DNA from: Tanytarsus gracilentus
Taxonomy: Eukaryota; Arthropoda; Insecta; Diptera; Chironomidae
Length of the DNA stretch: 64,000 bases
NCBI GenBank assembly: GCA_038502055.1
Contig: JAXRKN010000025.1
Span: 186,001 to 250,000, forward strand
Reading direction: 5' to 3'
Both the position numbers and the translations under genes were made by a program. Each line of letters begins with the position of its first letter. The stretch's first letter is position 1. Of this stretch, positions 37,501-52,040 are shown piece after piece. The notes under the pieces were generated by a model. The model had not been told where the DNA came from. It was given only the letters and a program-made list of their open reading frames with translations, and searched no databases.

Positions 37501-40500
37501 AAAAGTATTAAATAAAATAATTTAAAAGCCTGATAGGGTCCCTGTACATAATTTCTTAGTGATCATAATTTCTTAGTAAAATTTCATATTGCGATAACTT
37601 TTTGTCTTCAAATCCAAATGCCTAACTTCAAGTGTTTAATCTGCGTGTTTTATCATTCTACACCATTGTCATAAAGGTTCGACAGAATTTTAAGGACGTT
37701 AAATGCCATAAAAGCTTTAAATAAGATTTTCCATACATCGATAGCCTTCGCATATTTCATTGATTTTCTTTAAGAAAATCACTTAATTATTTATGAATTA
37801 AATTTTTTTTGTGTCAATTAAATATCAAAGATTTAAATTATTAGTTTGATGTTCATCCAAAATGGTGCCGTATCCTTAAAAATGATCTTTTAAAGGTGCT
37901 CATAATTTCTTAGTTGATTTGCTCATAATTTCTTAGTAAATTTTGGTGAAGCAGTCTTTGGAATTTGATGAAAAAAATTACTTGAATTGTCTAAAAAAAC
38001 TATTTTTGGGGTGTGAACATGCTGAAAATAATTTGAAAACAAGTATTTTAAGGTATTGCTGACAAATATGAAGGAAATTGGGTGTCATATGCAACAAGCA
38101 CTGTCTTGGAAGTGGAACTGTCATTTTTGATACAGGAACGTGCAGTAAGTGCTTATAGACAAGGTTCAATGAACGTGGGTGCACGTCAGTTCACTTAAAC
38201 TATTTCTCATCCATGGTTTTTTACTCCCTCAAGCTCAAATCAAAGAAATTTCTTGAAAATTTTTACAGCGCTTTTTTAAATTTTAAAAAGCTAACTTAAA
38301 TTGTTTACTCCCTCAAGCTAAAATCAAAGAAATTTCTTTAAAATTTTTTCAGCGCTTTTTTAAATTATGGCTACGCCATATAATATTGTTTTCGATCTGG
38401 AGAGAAAACTCTCTTTGTCACCTGCTGCCCTCAAAAAGCCATATTTCGATTTAGAACTCTTGCCACATGCAAGTCCATCGAACTTTAAATTCATGTTTGT
38501 GACTTTAAATTTTAAAACCGACGGCTATAAATAAATTTAAAGGAGCAAAAATATATTTAAAGCCGATTATAGCCGATTATCGTCGGTTTTAAAATTTAAA
38601 GTCACAAACATGAATTTATAGCCGATTATAGCCGATTATCGTCGGTTTTTAAATTTAAATGCGCAAAAATATATTTAAAGCCGATTATAGCGAATTATCG
38701 TCGCTTTTTGAATTTAAAGTAGCAGTAATAAAAACAAAATAGTTTTTAAAATTTCAAGTCGTTTGAAGAAAAAACACTAAATTTCGGGGTTATTTCGCAA
38801 AAGTTTGTTAATTTTGGAAATACTCCCACGATTAATTTTAAAGCTGGAGATTTATTTAAAAAATAGTTGGAATTTTGCGAAATAACCCCACCTACACTTC
38901 TAAATGGGGTTATTTCCAGAAAATCGCGAAATAACTCCACGATTTTAAAATCGTGGAATTATTGCCTGAAATTCACGAAATAACCCCACCTATGCTCTCA
39001 GGTGGGGTTATTTCCAAAAAAATAAGTGGAATTAATGTATGTGGGGTTATTGCCTCCCACCCTTCCCAATTTCATCCTGGAATCGTTAATTTTTTGTTCC
39101 TTTATGGGTCAATGAAATCAACCCAAAGTTTAATAAGAAAATGGTTTCTCAAAAAAAAAAGTGTAAATTTGCATCCTACATAAATTTATTTTGTTTTTTT
39201 TTTCATCGAAAATATAATTCGAATTATTTTCATGGATGATTTCAAATAAATTTGTAATTTTTTGATTTATAATAAAGCATAAATAAAGTTTTTTAAAAAC
39301 TCCCCACTTCTCAAATGACTAATTAAATAGTAAATACATTCCGCACGGAAAAGTATTAAATAAAATAATTTAAAAGCCTGATAGGGTCCCTGTACATAAT
39401 TTCTTAGTGATCATAATTTCTTAGTAAAATTTCATATTGCGATAACTTTTTGTCTTCAAATCCAAATGCCTAACTTCAAGTGTTTAATCTGCGTGTTTTA
39501 TCATTCTACACCATTGTCATAAAGGTTCGACAGAATTTTAAGGACGTTAAATGCCATAAAAGCTTTAAATAAGATTTTCCATACATCGATAGCCTTCGCA
39601 TATTTCATTGATTTTCTTTAAGAAAATCACTTAATTATTTATGAATTAAATTTTTTTTGTGTCAATTAAATATCAAAGATTTAAATTATTAGTTTGATGT
39701 TCATCCAAAATGGTGCCGTATCCTTAAAAATGATCTTTTAAAGGTGCTCATAATTTCTTAGTTGATTTGCTCATAATTTCTTAGTAAATTTTGGTGAAGC
39801 AGTCTTTGGAATTTGATGAAAAAAATTACTTGAATTGTCTAAAAAAACTATTTTTGGGGTGTGAACATGCTGAAAATAATTTGAAAACAAGTATTTTAAG
39901 GTATTGCTGACAAATATGAAGGAAATTGGGTGTCATATGCAACAAGCACTGTCTTGGAAGTGGAACTGTCATTTTTGATACAGGAACGTGCAGTAAGTGC
40001 TTATAGACAAGGTTCAATGAACGTGGGTGCACGTCAGTTCACTTAAACTATTTCTCATCCATGGTTTTTTACTCCCTCAAGCTCAAATCAAAGAAATTTC
40101 TTGAAAATTTTTACAGCGCTTTTTTAAATTTTAAAAAGCTAACTTAAATTGTTTACTCCCTCAAGCTAAAATCAAAGAAATTTCTTTAAAATTTTTTCAG
40201 CGCTTTTTTAAATTATGGCTACGCCATATAATATTGTTTTCGATCTGGAGAGAAAACTCTCTTTGTCACCTGCTGCCCTCAAAAAGCCATATTTCGATTT
40301 AGAACTCTTGCCACATGCAAGTCCATCGAACTTTAAATTCATGTTTGTGACTTTAAATTTTAAAACCGACGGCTATAAATAAATTTAAAGGAGCAAAAAT
40401 ATATTTAAAGCCGATTATAGCCGATTATCGTCGGTTTTAAAATTTAAAGTCACAAACATGAATTTATAGCCGATTATAGCCGATTATCGTCGGTTTTTAA

Positions 40501-43500
40501 ATTTAAATGCGCAAAAATATATTTAAAGCCGATTATAGCGAATTATCGTCGCTTTTTAAATTTAAAGTAGCAGTAATAAAAACAAAATAGTTTTTAAAAT
40601 TTCAAGTCGTTTGAAGAAAAAACACTAAATTTCGGGGTTATTTCGCAAAAGTTTGTTAATTTTGGAAATACTCCCACGATTAATTTTAAAGCTGGAGATT
40701 TATTTAAAAAATAGTTGGAATTTTGCGAAATAACCCCACCTACACTTCTAAATGGGGTTATTTCCAGAAAATCGCGAAATAACTCCACGATTTTAAAATC
40801 GTGGAATTATTGCCTGAAATTCACGAAATAACCCCACCTATGCTCTCAGGTGGGGTTATTTCCAAAAAAATAAGTGGAATTAATGTATGTGGGGTTATTG
40901 CCTCCCACCCTTCCCAATTTCATCCTGGAATCGTTAATTTTTTGTTCCTTTATGGGTCAATGAAATCAACCCAAAGTTTAATAAGAAAATGGTTTCTCAA
41001 AAAAAAAAGTGTAAATTTGCATCCTACATAAATTTATTTTGTTTTTTTTTTCATCGAAAATATAATTCGAATTATTTTCATGGATGATTTCAAATAAATT
41101 TGTAATTTTTTGATTTATAATAAAGCATAAATAAAGTTTTTTAAAAACTCCCCACTTCTCAAATGACTAATTAAATAGTAAATACATTCCGCACGGAAAA
41201 GTATTAAATAAAATAATTTAAAAGCCTGATAGGGTCCCTGTACATAATTTCTTAGTGATCATAATTTCTTAGTAAAATTTCATATTGCGATAACTTTTTG
41301 TCTTCAAATCCAAATGCCTAACTTCAAGTGTTTAATCTGCGTGTTTTATCATTCTACACCATTGTCATAAAGGTTCGACAGAATTTTAAGGACGTTAAAT
41401 GCCATAAAAGCTTTAAATAAGATTTTCCATACATCGATAGCCTTCGCATATTTCATTGATTTTCTTTAAGAAAATCACTTAATTATTTATGAATTAAATT
41501 TTTTTTGTGTCAATTAAATATCAAAGATTTAAATTATTAGTTTGATGTTCATCCAAAATGGTGCCGTATCCTTAAAAATGATCTTTTAAAGGTGCTCATA
41601 ATTTCTTAGTTGATTTGCTCATAATTTCTTAGTAAATTTTGGTGAAGCAGTCTTTGGAATTTGATGAAAAAAATTACTTGAATTGTCTAAAAAAACTATT
41701 TTTGGGGTGTGAACATGCTGAAAATAATTTGAAAACAAGTATTTTAAGGTATTGCTGACAAATATGAAGGAAATTGGGTGTCATATGCAACAAGCACTGT
41801 CTTGGAAGTGGAACTGTCATTTTTGATACAGGAACGTGCAGTAAGTGCTTATAGACAAGGTTCAATGAACGTGGGTGCACGTCAGTTCACTTAAACTATT
41901 TCTCATCCATGGTTTTTTACTCCCTCAAGCTCAAATCAAAGAAATTTCTTGAAAATTTTTACAGCGCTTTTTTAAATTTTAAAAAGCTAACTTAAATTGT
42001 TTACTCCCTCAAGCTAAAATCAAAGAAATTTCTTTAAAATTTTTTCAGCGCTTTTTTAAATTATGGCTACGCCATATAATATTGTTTTCGATCTGGAGAG
42101 AAAACTCTCTTTGTCACCTGCTGCCCTCAAAAAGCCATATTTCGATTTAGAACTCTTGCCACATGCAAGTCCATCGAACTTTAAATTCATGTTTGTGACT
42201 TTAAATTTTAAAACCGACGGCTATAAATAAATTTAAAGGAGCAAAAATATATTTAAAGCCGATTATAGCCGATTATCGTCGGTTTTAAAATTTAAAGTCA
42301 CAAACATGAATTTATAGCCGATTATAGCCGATTATCGTCGGTTTTTAAATTTAAATGCGCAAAAATATATTTAAAGCCGATTATAGCGAATTATCGTCGC
42401 TTTTTAAATTTAAAGTAGCAGTAATAAAAACAAAATAGTTTTTAAAATTTCAAGTCGTTTGAAGAAAAAACACTAAATTTCGGGGTTATTTCGCAAAAGT
42501 TTGTTAATTTTGGAAATACTCCCACGATTAATTTTAAAGCTGGAGATTTATTTAAAAAATAGTTGGAATTTTGCGAAATAACCCCACCTACACTTCTAAA
42601 TGGGGTTATTTCCAGAAAATCGCGAAATAACTCCACGATTTTAAAATCGTGGAATTATTGCCTGAAATTCACGAAATAACCCCACCTATGCTCTCAGGTG
42701 GGGTTATTTCCAAAAAAATAAGTGGAATTAATGTATGTGGGGTTATTGCCTCCCACCCTTCCCAATTTCATCCTGGAATCGTTAATTTTTTGTTCCTTTA
42801 TGGGTCAATGAAATCAACCCAAAGTTTAATAAGAAAATGGTTTCTCAAAAAAAAAAAGTGTAAATTTGCATCCTACATAAATTTATTTTGTTTTTTTTTT
42901 CATCGAAAATATAATTCGAATTATTTTCATGGATGATTTCAAATAAATTTGTAATTTTTTGATTTATAATAAAGCATAAATAAAGTTTTTTAAAAACTCC
43001 CCACTTCTCAAATGACTAATTAAATAGTAAATACATTCCGCACGGAAAAGTATTAAATAAAATAATTTAAAAGCCTGATAGGGTCCCTGTACATAATTTC
43101 TTAGTGATCATAATTTCTTAGTAAAATTTCATATTGCGATAACTTTTTGTCTTCAAATCCAAATGCCTAACTTCAAGTGTTTAATCTGCGTGTTTTATCA
43201 TTCTACACCATTGTCATAAAGGTTCGACAGAATTTTAAGGACGTTAAATGCCATAAAAGCTTTAAATAAGATTTTCCATACATCGATAGCCTTCGCATAT
43301 TTCATTGATTTTCTTTAAGAAAATCACTTAATTATTTATGAATTAAATTTTTTTTGTGTCAATTAAATATCAAAGATTTAAATTATTAGTTTGATGTTCA
43401 TCCAAAATGGTGCCGTATCCTTAAAAATGATCTTTTAAAGGTGCTCATAATTTCTTAGTTGATTTGCTCATAATTTCTTAGTAAATTTTGGTGAAGCAGT

Positions 43501-46500
43501 CTTTGGAATTTGATGAAAAAAATTACTTGAATTGTCTAAAAAAACTATTTTTGGGGTGTGAACATGCTGAAAATAATTTGAAAACAAGTATTTTAAGGTA
43601 TTGCTGACAAATATGAAGGAAATTGGGTGTCATATGCAACAAGCACTGTCTTGGAAGTGGAACTGTCATTTTTGATACAGGAACGTGCAGTAAGTGCTTA
43701 TAGACAAGGTTCAATGAACGTGGGTGCACGTCAGTTCACTTAAACTATTTCTCATCCATGGTTTTTTACTCCCTCAAGCTCAAATCAAAGAAATTTCTTG
43801 AAAATTTTTACAGCGCTTTTTTAAATTTTAAAAAGCTAACTTAAATTGTTTACTCCCTCAAGCTAAAATCAAAGAAATTTCTTTAAAATTTTTTCAGCGC
43901 TTTTTTAAATTATGGCTACGCCATATAATATTGTTTTCGATCTGGAGAGAAAACTCTCTTTGTCACCTGCTGCCCTCAAAAAGCCATATTTCGATTTAGA
44001 ACTCTTGCCACATGCAAGTCCATCGAACTTTAAATTCATGTTTGTGACTTTAAATTTTAAAACCGACGGCTATAAATAAATTTAAAGGAGCAAAAATATA
44101 TTTAAAGCCGATTATTTTAATAAAGTCACAAACATGAATTTATAGCCGATTATAGCCGATTATCGTCGGTTTTTAAATTTAAATGCGCAAAAATATATTT
44201 AAAGCCGATTATAGCGAATTATCGTCGCTTTTTAAATTTAAAGTAGCAGTAATAAAAACAAAATAGTTTTTAAAATTTCAAGTCGTTTGAAGAAAAAACA
44301 CTAAATTTCGGGGTTATTTCGCAAAAGTTTGTTAATTTTGGAAATACTCCCACGATTAATTTTAAAGCTGGAGATTTATTTAAAAAATAGTTGGAATTTT
44401 GCGAAATAACCCCACCTACACTTCTAAATGGGGTTATTTCCAGAAAATCGCGAAATAACTCCACGATTTTAAAATCGTGGAATTATTGCCTGAAATTCAC
44501 GAAATAACCCCACCTATGCTCTCAGGTGGGGTTATTTCCAAAAAAATAAGTGGAATTAATGTATGTGGGGTTATTGCCTCCCACCCTTCCCAATTTCATC
44601 CTGGAATCGTTAATTTTTTGTTCCTTTATGGGTCAATGAAATCAACCCAAAGTTTAATAAGAAAATGGTTTCTCAAAAAAAAAAGTGTAAATTTGCATCC
44701 TACATAAATTTATTTTGTTTTTTTTTCATCGAAAATATAATTCGAATTATTTTCATGGATGATTTCAAATAAATTTGTAATTTTTTGATTTATAATAAAG
44801 CATAAATAAAGTTTTTTAAAAACTCCCCACTTCTCAAATGACTAATTAAATAGTAAATACATTCCGCACGGAAAAGTATTAAATAAAATAATTTAAAAGC
44901 CTGATAGGGTCCCTGTACATAATTTCTTAGTGATCATAATTTCTTAGTAAAATTTCATATTGCGATAACTTTTTGTCTTCAAATCCAAATGCCTAACTTC
45001 AAGTGTTTAATCTGCGTGTTTTATCATTCTACACCATTGTCATAAAGGTTCGACAGAATTTTAAGGACGTTAAATGCCATAAAAGCTTTAAATAAGATTT
45101 TCCATACATCGATAGCCTTCGCATATTTCATTGATTTTCTTTAAGAAAATCACTTAATTATTTATGAATTAAATTTTTTTTGTGTCAATTAAATATCAAA
45201 GATTTAAATTATTAGTTTGATGTTCATCCAAAATGGTGCCGTATCCTTAAAAATGATCTTTTAAAGGTGCTCATAATTTCTTAGTTGATTTGCTCATAAT
45301 TTCTTAGTAAATTTTGGTGAAGCAGTCTTTGGAATTTGATGAAAAAAATTACTTGAATTGTCTAAAAAAACTATTTTTGGGGTGTGAACATGCTGAAAAT
45401 AATTTGAAAACAAGTATTTTAAGGTATTGCTGACAAATATGAAGGAAATTGGGTGTCATATGCAACAAGCACTGTCTTGGAAGTGGAACTGTCATTTTTG
45501 ATACAGGAACGTGCAGTAAGTGCTTATAGACAAGGTTCAATGAACGTGGGTGCACGTCAGTTCACTTAAACTATTTCTCATCCATGGTTTTTTACTCCCT
45601 CAAGCTCAAATCAAAGAAATTTCTTGAAAATTTTTACAGCGCTTTTTTAAATTTTAAAAAGCTAACTTAAATTGTTTACTCCCTCAAGCTAAAATCAAAG
45701 AAATTTCTTTAAAATTTTTTCAGCGCTTTTTTAAATTATGGCTACGCCATATAATATTGTTTTCGATCTGGAGAGAAAACTCTCTTTGTCACCTGCTGCC
45801 CTCAAAAAGCCATATTTCGATTTAGAACTCTTGCCACATGCAAGTCCATCGAACTTTAAATTCATGTTTGTGACTTTAAATTTTAAAACCGACGGCTATA
45901 AATAAATTTAAAGGAGCAAAAATATATTTAAAGCCGATTATAGCCGATTATCGTCGGTTTTTAAATTTAAATGCGCAAAAATATATTTAAAGCCGATTAT
46001 AGCGAATTATCGTCGCTTTTTAAATTTAAAGTAGCAGTAATAAAAACAAAATAGTTTTTAAAATTTCAAGTCGTTTGAAGAAAAAACACTAAATTTCGGG
46101 GTTATTTCGCAAAAGTTTGTTAATTTTGGAAATACTCCCACGATTAATTTTAAAGCTGGAGATTTATTTAAAAAATAGTTGGAATTTTGCGAAATAACCC
46201 CACCTACACTTCTAAATGGGGTTATTTCCAGAAAATCGCGAAATAACTCCACGATTTTAAAATCGTGGAATTATTGCCTGAAATTCACGAAATAACCCCA
46301 CCTATGCTCTCAGGTGGGGTTATTTCCAAAAAAATAAGTGGAATTAATGTATGTGGGGTTATTGCCTCCCACCCTTCCCAATTTCATCCTGGAATCGTTA
46401 ATTTTTTGTTCCTTTATGGGTCAATGAAATCAACCCAAAGTTTAATAAGAAAATGGTTTCTCAAAAAAAAAAGTGTAAATTTGCATCCTACATAAATTTA

Positions 46501-49500
46501 TTTTGTTTTTTTTTTCATCGAAAATATAATTCGAATTATTTTCATGGATGATTTCAAATAAATTTGTAATTTTTTGATTTATAATAAAGCATAAATAAAG
46601 TTTTTTAAAAACTCCCCACTTCTCAAATGACTAATTAAATAGTAAATACATTCCGCACGGAAAAGTATTAAATAAAATAATTTAAAAGCCTGATAGGGTC
46701 CCTGTACATAATTTCTTAGTGATCATAATTTCTTAGTAAAATTTCATATTGCGATAACTTTTTGTCTTCAAATCCAAATGCCTAACTTCAAGTGTTTAAT
46801 CTGCGTGTTTTATCATTCTACACCATTGTCATAAAGGTTCGACAGAATTTTAAGGACGTTAAATGCCATAAAAGCTTTAAATAAGATTTTCCATACATCG
46901 ATAGCCTTCGCATATTTCATTGATTTTCTTTAAGAAAATCACTTAATTATTTATGAATTAAATTTTTTTTGTGTCAATTAAATATCAAAGATTTAAATTA
47001 TTAGTTTGATGTTCATCCAAAATGGTGCCGTATCCTTAAAAATGATCTTTTAAAGGTGCTCATAATTTCTTAGTTGATTTGCTCATAATTTCTTAGTAAA
47101 TTTTGGTGAAGCAGTCTTTGGAATTTGATGAAAAAAATTACTTGAATTGTCTAAAAAAACTATTTTTGGGGTGTGAACATGCTGAAAATAATTTGAAAAC
47201 AAGTATTTTAAGGTATTGCTGACAAATATGAAGGAAATTGGGTGTCATATGCAACAAGCACTGTCTTGGAAGTGGAACTGTCATTTTTGATACAGGAACG
47301 TGCAGTAAGTGCTTATAGACAAGGTTCAATGAACGTGGGTGCACGTCAGTTCACTTAAACTATTTCTCATCCATGGTTTTTTACTCCCTCAAGCTCAAAT
47401 CAAAGAAATTTCTTGAAAATTTTTACAGCGCTTTTTTAAATTTTAAAAAGCTAACTTAAATTGTTTACTCCCTCAAGCTAAAATCAAAGAAATTTCTTTA
47501 AAATTTTTTCAGCGCTTTTTTAAATTATGGCTACGCCATATAATATTGTTTTCGATCTGGAGAGAAAACTCTCTTTGTCACCTGCTGCCCTCAAAAAGCC
47601 ATATTTCGATTTAGAACTCTTGCCACATGCAAGTCCATCGAACTTTAAATTCATGTTTGTGACTTTAAATTTTAAAACCGACGGCTATAAATAAATTTAA
47701 AGGAGCAAAAATATATTTAAAGCCGATTATAGCCGATTATCGTCGGTTTTTAAATTTAAATGCGCAAAAATATATTTAAAGCCGATTATAGCGAATTATC
47801 GTCGCTTTTTAAATTTAAAGTAGCAGTAATAAAAACAAAATAGTTTTTAAAATTTCAAGTCGTTTGAAGAAAAAACACTAAATTTCGGGGTTATTTCGCA
47901 AAAGTTTGTTAATTTTGGAAATACTCCCACGATTAATTTTAAAGCTGGAGATTTATTTAAAAAATAGTTGGAATTTTGCGCAATAACCCCACCTACACTT
48001 CTAAATGGGGTTATTTCCAGAAAATCGCGAAATAACTCCACGATTTTAAAATCGTGGAATTATTGCCTGAAATTCACGAAATAACCCCACCTATGCTCTC
48101 AGGTGGGGTTATTTCCAAAAAAATAAGTGGAATTAATGTATGTGGGGTTATTGCCTCCCACCCTTCCCAATTTCATCCTGGAATCGTTAATTTTTTGTTC
48201 CTTTATGGGTCAATGAAATCAACCCAAAGTTTAATAAGAAAATGGTTTCTCAAAAAAAAAAGTGTAAATTTGCATCCTACATAAATTTATTTTGTTTTTT
48301 TTTTCATCGAAAATATAATTCGAATTATTTTCATGGATGATTTCAAATAAATTTGTAATTTTTTGATTTATAATAAAGCATAAATAAAGTTTTTTAAAAA
48401 CTCCCCACTTCTCAAATGACTAATTAAATAGTAAATACATTCCGCACGGAAAAGTATTAAATAAAATAATTTAAAAGCCTGATAGGGTCCCTGTACATAA
48501 TTTCTTAGTGATCATAATTTCTTAGTAAAATTTCATATTGCGATAACTTTTTGTCTTCAAATCCAAATGCCTAACTTCAAGTGTTTAATCTGCGTGTTTT
48601 ATCATTCTACACCATTGTCATAAAGGTTCGACAGAATTTTAAGGACGTTAAATGCCATAAAAGCTTTAAATAAGATTTTCCATACATCGATAGCCTTCGC
48701 ATATTTCATTGATTTTCTTTAAGAAAATCACTTAATTATTTATGAATTAAATTTTTTTTGTGTCAATTAAATATCAAAGATTTAAATTATTAGTTTGATG
48801 TTCATCCAAAATGGTGCCGTATCCTTAAAAATGATCTTTTAAAGGTGCTCATAATTTCTTAGTTGATTTGCTCATAATTTCTTAGTAAATTTTGGTGAAG
48901 CAGTCTTTGGAATTTGATGAAAAAAATTACTTGAATTGTCTAAAAAAACTATTTTTGGGGTGTGAACATGCTGAAAATAATTTGAAAACAAGTATTTTAA
49001 GGTATTGCTGACAAATATGAAGGAAATTGGGTGTCATATGCAACAAGCACTGTCTTGGAAGTGGAACTGTCATTTTTGATACAGGAACGTGCAGTAAGTG
49101 CTTATAGACAAGGTTCAATGAACGTGGGTGCACGTCAGTTCACTTAAACTATTTCTCATCCATGGTTTTTTACTCCCTCAAGCTCAAATCAAAGAAATTT
49201 CTTGAAAATTTTTACAGCGCTTTTTTAAATTTTAAAAAGCTAACTTAAATTGTTTACTCCCTCAAGCTAAAATCAAAGAAATTTCTTTAAAATTTTTTCA
49301 GCGCTTTTTTAAATTATGGCTACGCCATATAATATTGTTTTCGATCTGGAGAGAAAACTCTCTTTGTCACCTGCTGCCCTCAAAAAGCCATATTTCGATT
49401 TAGAACTCTTGCCACATGCAAGTCCATCGAACTTTAAATTCATGTTTGTGACTTTAAATTTTAAAACCGACGGCTATAAATAAATTTAAAGGAGCAAAAA

Positions 49501-50622
49501 TATATTTAAAGCCGATTATAGCCGATTATCGTCGGTTTTAAAATTTAAAATCGTGGAATTATTGCCTGAAATTCACGAAATAACCCCACCTATGCTCTCA
49601 GGTGGGGTTATTTCCAAAAAAATAAGTGGAATTAATGTATGTGGGGTTATTGCCTCCCACCCTTCCCAATTTCATCCTGGAATCGTTAATTTTTTGTTCC
49701 TTTATGGGTCAATGAAATCAACCCAAAGTTTAATAAGAAAATGGTTTCTCAAAAAAAAAAGTGTAAATTTGCATCCTACATAAATTTATTTTGTTTTTTT
49801 TTTCATCGAAAATATAATTCGAATTATTTTCATGGATGATTTCAAATAAATTTGTAATTTTTTGATTTATAATAAAGCATAAATAAAGTTTTTTAAAAAC
49901 TCCCCACTTCTCAAATGACTAATTAAATAGTAAATACATTCCGCACGGAAAAGTATTAAATAAAATAATTTAAAAGCCTGATAGGGTCCCTGTACATAAT
50001 TTCTTAGTGATCATAATTTCTTAGTAAAATTTCATATTGCGATAACTTTTTGTCTTCAAATCCAAATGCCTAACTTCAAGTGTTTAATCTGCGTGTTTTA
50101 TCATTCTACACCATTGTCATAAAGGTTCGACAGAATTTTAAGGACGTTAAATGCCATAAAAGCTTTAAATAAGATTTTCCATACATCGATAGCCTTCGCA
50201 TATTTCATTGATTTTCTTTAAGAAAATCACTTAATTATTTATGAATTAAATTTTTTTTGTGTCAATTAAATATCAAAGATTTAAATTATTAGTTTGATGT
50301 TCATCCAAAATGGTGCCGTATCCTTAAAAATGATCTTTTAAAGGTGCTCATAATTTCTTAGTTGATTTGCTCATAATTTCTTAGTAAATTTTGGTGAAGC
50401 AGTCTTTGGAATTTGATGAAAAAAATTACTTGAATTGTCTAAAAAAACTATTTTTGGGGTGTGAACATGCTGAAAATAATTTGAAAACAAGTATTTTAAG
50501 GTATTGCTGACAAATATGAAGGAAATTGGGTGTCATATGCAACAAGCACTGTCTTGGAAGTGGAACTGTCATTTTTGATACAGGAACGTGCAGTAAGTGC
50601 TTATAGACAAGGTTTAATGAAA
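34518..50622. repeat. Satellite array, nine tandem units of 1.79-1.85 kb
   Basis: Unit starts (at ATCCATGG): 34518, 36361, 38209, 40057, 41905, 43754, 45580, 47369 and 49158. Lengths are 1843, 1848, 1848, 1848, 1849, 1826, 1789 and 1789, and the ninth is truncated after a further internal deletion at about 49548. Units are nearly identical. Early units differ from later ones mainly in the AGCCGATTATAGCCGATTATCG sub-repeat region. The short open frames recurring in each unit carry no recognisable motifs and are not called as genes. A remnant of the 10-bp repeat (GTGGGTGCACGTCAG) sits at every unit junction. Confidence 0.95.
36361..38208. repeat. Anatomy of one satellite unit (unit 2)
   Basis: In order: two copies of an 84-bp sub-repeat (ACTCCCTCAAGCT... 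to AAAGCTAACTTAAATT, about 36376-36520); an AT-rich block with three AGCCGATTATCGTCGG-type sub-repeats and complementary arms (about 36640-36870); a block of GGGGTTATTTC motifs in both orientations forming several hairpins (about 36935-37205); an AT-rich block; then four copies of CATAATTTCTTAGT (37553-37940). No coding function is inferred. Confidence 0.8.
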
Positions 50623-51344
50623 AAAAAAAAATTAGTGCTGGAAGTAAGATCCAGCGGAACTAAGATCCAGCGCTGGACATGGACATGAGAACCAGTTTAA
50701 CATAAATTCAGTAATACAAAAAATCTAATAAAATTAAAATTTTGGGAAGTGGTAGTGCTAAAGGCGATGCCAGCGGAACTAAGATCCAGTTCATCGGAAA
50801 TGGATATCAACGGAACATCTCATAACATAACTAGGCAAGAACATGATCCAAATTAATTATTACTAACTTTAATCACGACTGAATGAGTTGTTCCTGATGT
50901 TAAAAATTGATTGCTTAGCTGGAAAGGCTTTTTGCCTAAGCTAAACTTTAATTTCATTTCACCTTTTAATGCATTGATGCTTAAAAATCAGATGTTTTTT
51001 TTATAGGAATTTTCTGTCATCTTGCTCGACATTTTTTCAGCGTGTTGGACATAAAACTATTTTCTGCAAGTCTTAATTTATGAAAAAGAATCAAACGCTT
51101 CAAATGGCTTTTAAAATTATGCATCAATTGTGATTAATCTTGTGGTCTTTTTAAGACTTCTGATTTAATTTACACATAAAACTCGCATATTTTATGAAGT
51201 TTCAGCATATATCATGCTGCATGCTAGTTTAGCAACTCTGAAATATTTTTACTTAAAATCTTGATATGTTTTCCAACAATTAAAATATGCATAACATGCC
51301 TTTTTGGTTATTGCTTTCAAATCTAATATTGATTTAATTTTCTA
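50623..51344. other. AT-rich flank of the satellite
   Basis: Two CTGGAAGTAAGATCCAG-related motifs (about 50638-50680) directly abut the truncated last satellite unit. Otherwise nothing is recognised. Confidence 0.5.
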
Positions 51345-51960
51345 CTAAGAAATTATGAGCAAATTTACTAAGAAATTATGGACATCAACTAAGAAATTAT
51401 GAGCAAGATAAAACACCATTTTTAAGGATGAACGAGGCAACGCAAAATTTTGATAAAGGTCTTGAATTAAAGATGAATACATTAGATACACGAATAAAAT
51501 ATTTTTGTTGAATTTCATCAGTGCCATCAGTAGGAATTTACAGTTTTAAATTTAATTTTCACGGTTTACTAAGAAATTATGTACAGGGACCCTATTTTGA
51601 TATATTTTGTTTTAACACCCTTGATTAGTTCAAAATAAATTTTAATATTAGCTCTTTCATGATATATTAATCATGTGTGTGCACTTCTTTATTTTGTTCT
51701 TAACTTCTAATTTTCATTCCATTCAAGCATTGCATGCACACACATGATTAATATATCATGAAAGAGCTAATATTAAAATTTATTTTGAACTAATCAAGGG
51801 TGTTAAAACAAAATAAAATAAAATAAATAAAATTATCAAAATATCAGGCTTTTAAATTATTTTATTTAATACTTTTCCGTGCGGAATGTATTTAATTAGT
51901 CATTTGAGAAGTGGGGAGTTTTTAAAAAAAATTTAATATCTTTTATTTAATTCTTTTTCG
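51345..51960 (-). repeat. Inverted, diverged satellite segment
   Basis: Four ACTAAGAAATTATG motifs (51345-51590) are the complement of the satellite's CATAATTTCTTAGT motifs. 51576-51594 plus 51842-51930 are the complement of the satellite segment from about 35600 to 35720. This is a partial unit in inverted orientation, split by the MITE at 51595. Confidence 0.8.
51595..51841. mobile_element. 247-bp hairpin MITE with TA duplication
   Basis: Nearly its whole length is an inverted repeat (arms about 51607-51682 and 51734-51809; ends TTTTGATA/TATCAAAA). It is flanked by TA (51593-51594, 51842-51843). The satellite units show the uninterrupted site (GGGACCCTATCAGGC in complement). This fits a Tc1/mariner-type MITE. 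Confidence 0.85.
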
Positions 51961-51987
51961 TGTTAAAATTTATTAGATTTTATTAAA

Positions 51988-52040
51988 ACGCAAGAACTAC
52001 GGTAAGGACGGAAGCTGCGCTGGTTTGCGTCTGCCCAAGT
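51988..52040 (+). repeat. Fragment of the retro-insertion core
   Basis: AAGAACTACGGTAAGGACGG through GGTTTGCGTCTGCCCAAG matches 10676-10728 almost exactly. It abuts the left end of the large inverted repeat. Confidence 0.75.

Noticed and set aside
35055..49783. Recurrent 64-, 68- and 76-codon frames, identical in each satellite unit
   Set aside because: Identity reflects recent satellite amplification. Frames lie across hairpin-rich repeats, show no domain, and one is altered by poly(A) slippage without consequence.
34518..50622. Regularly spaced repeats considered as a CRISPR-like array
   Set aside because: Units are 1.8 kb, eukaryotic, without unique spacers or cas genes.
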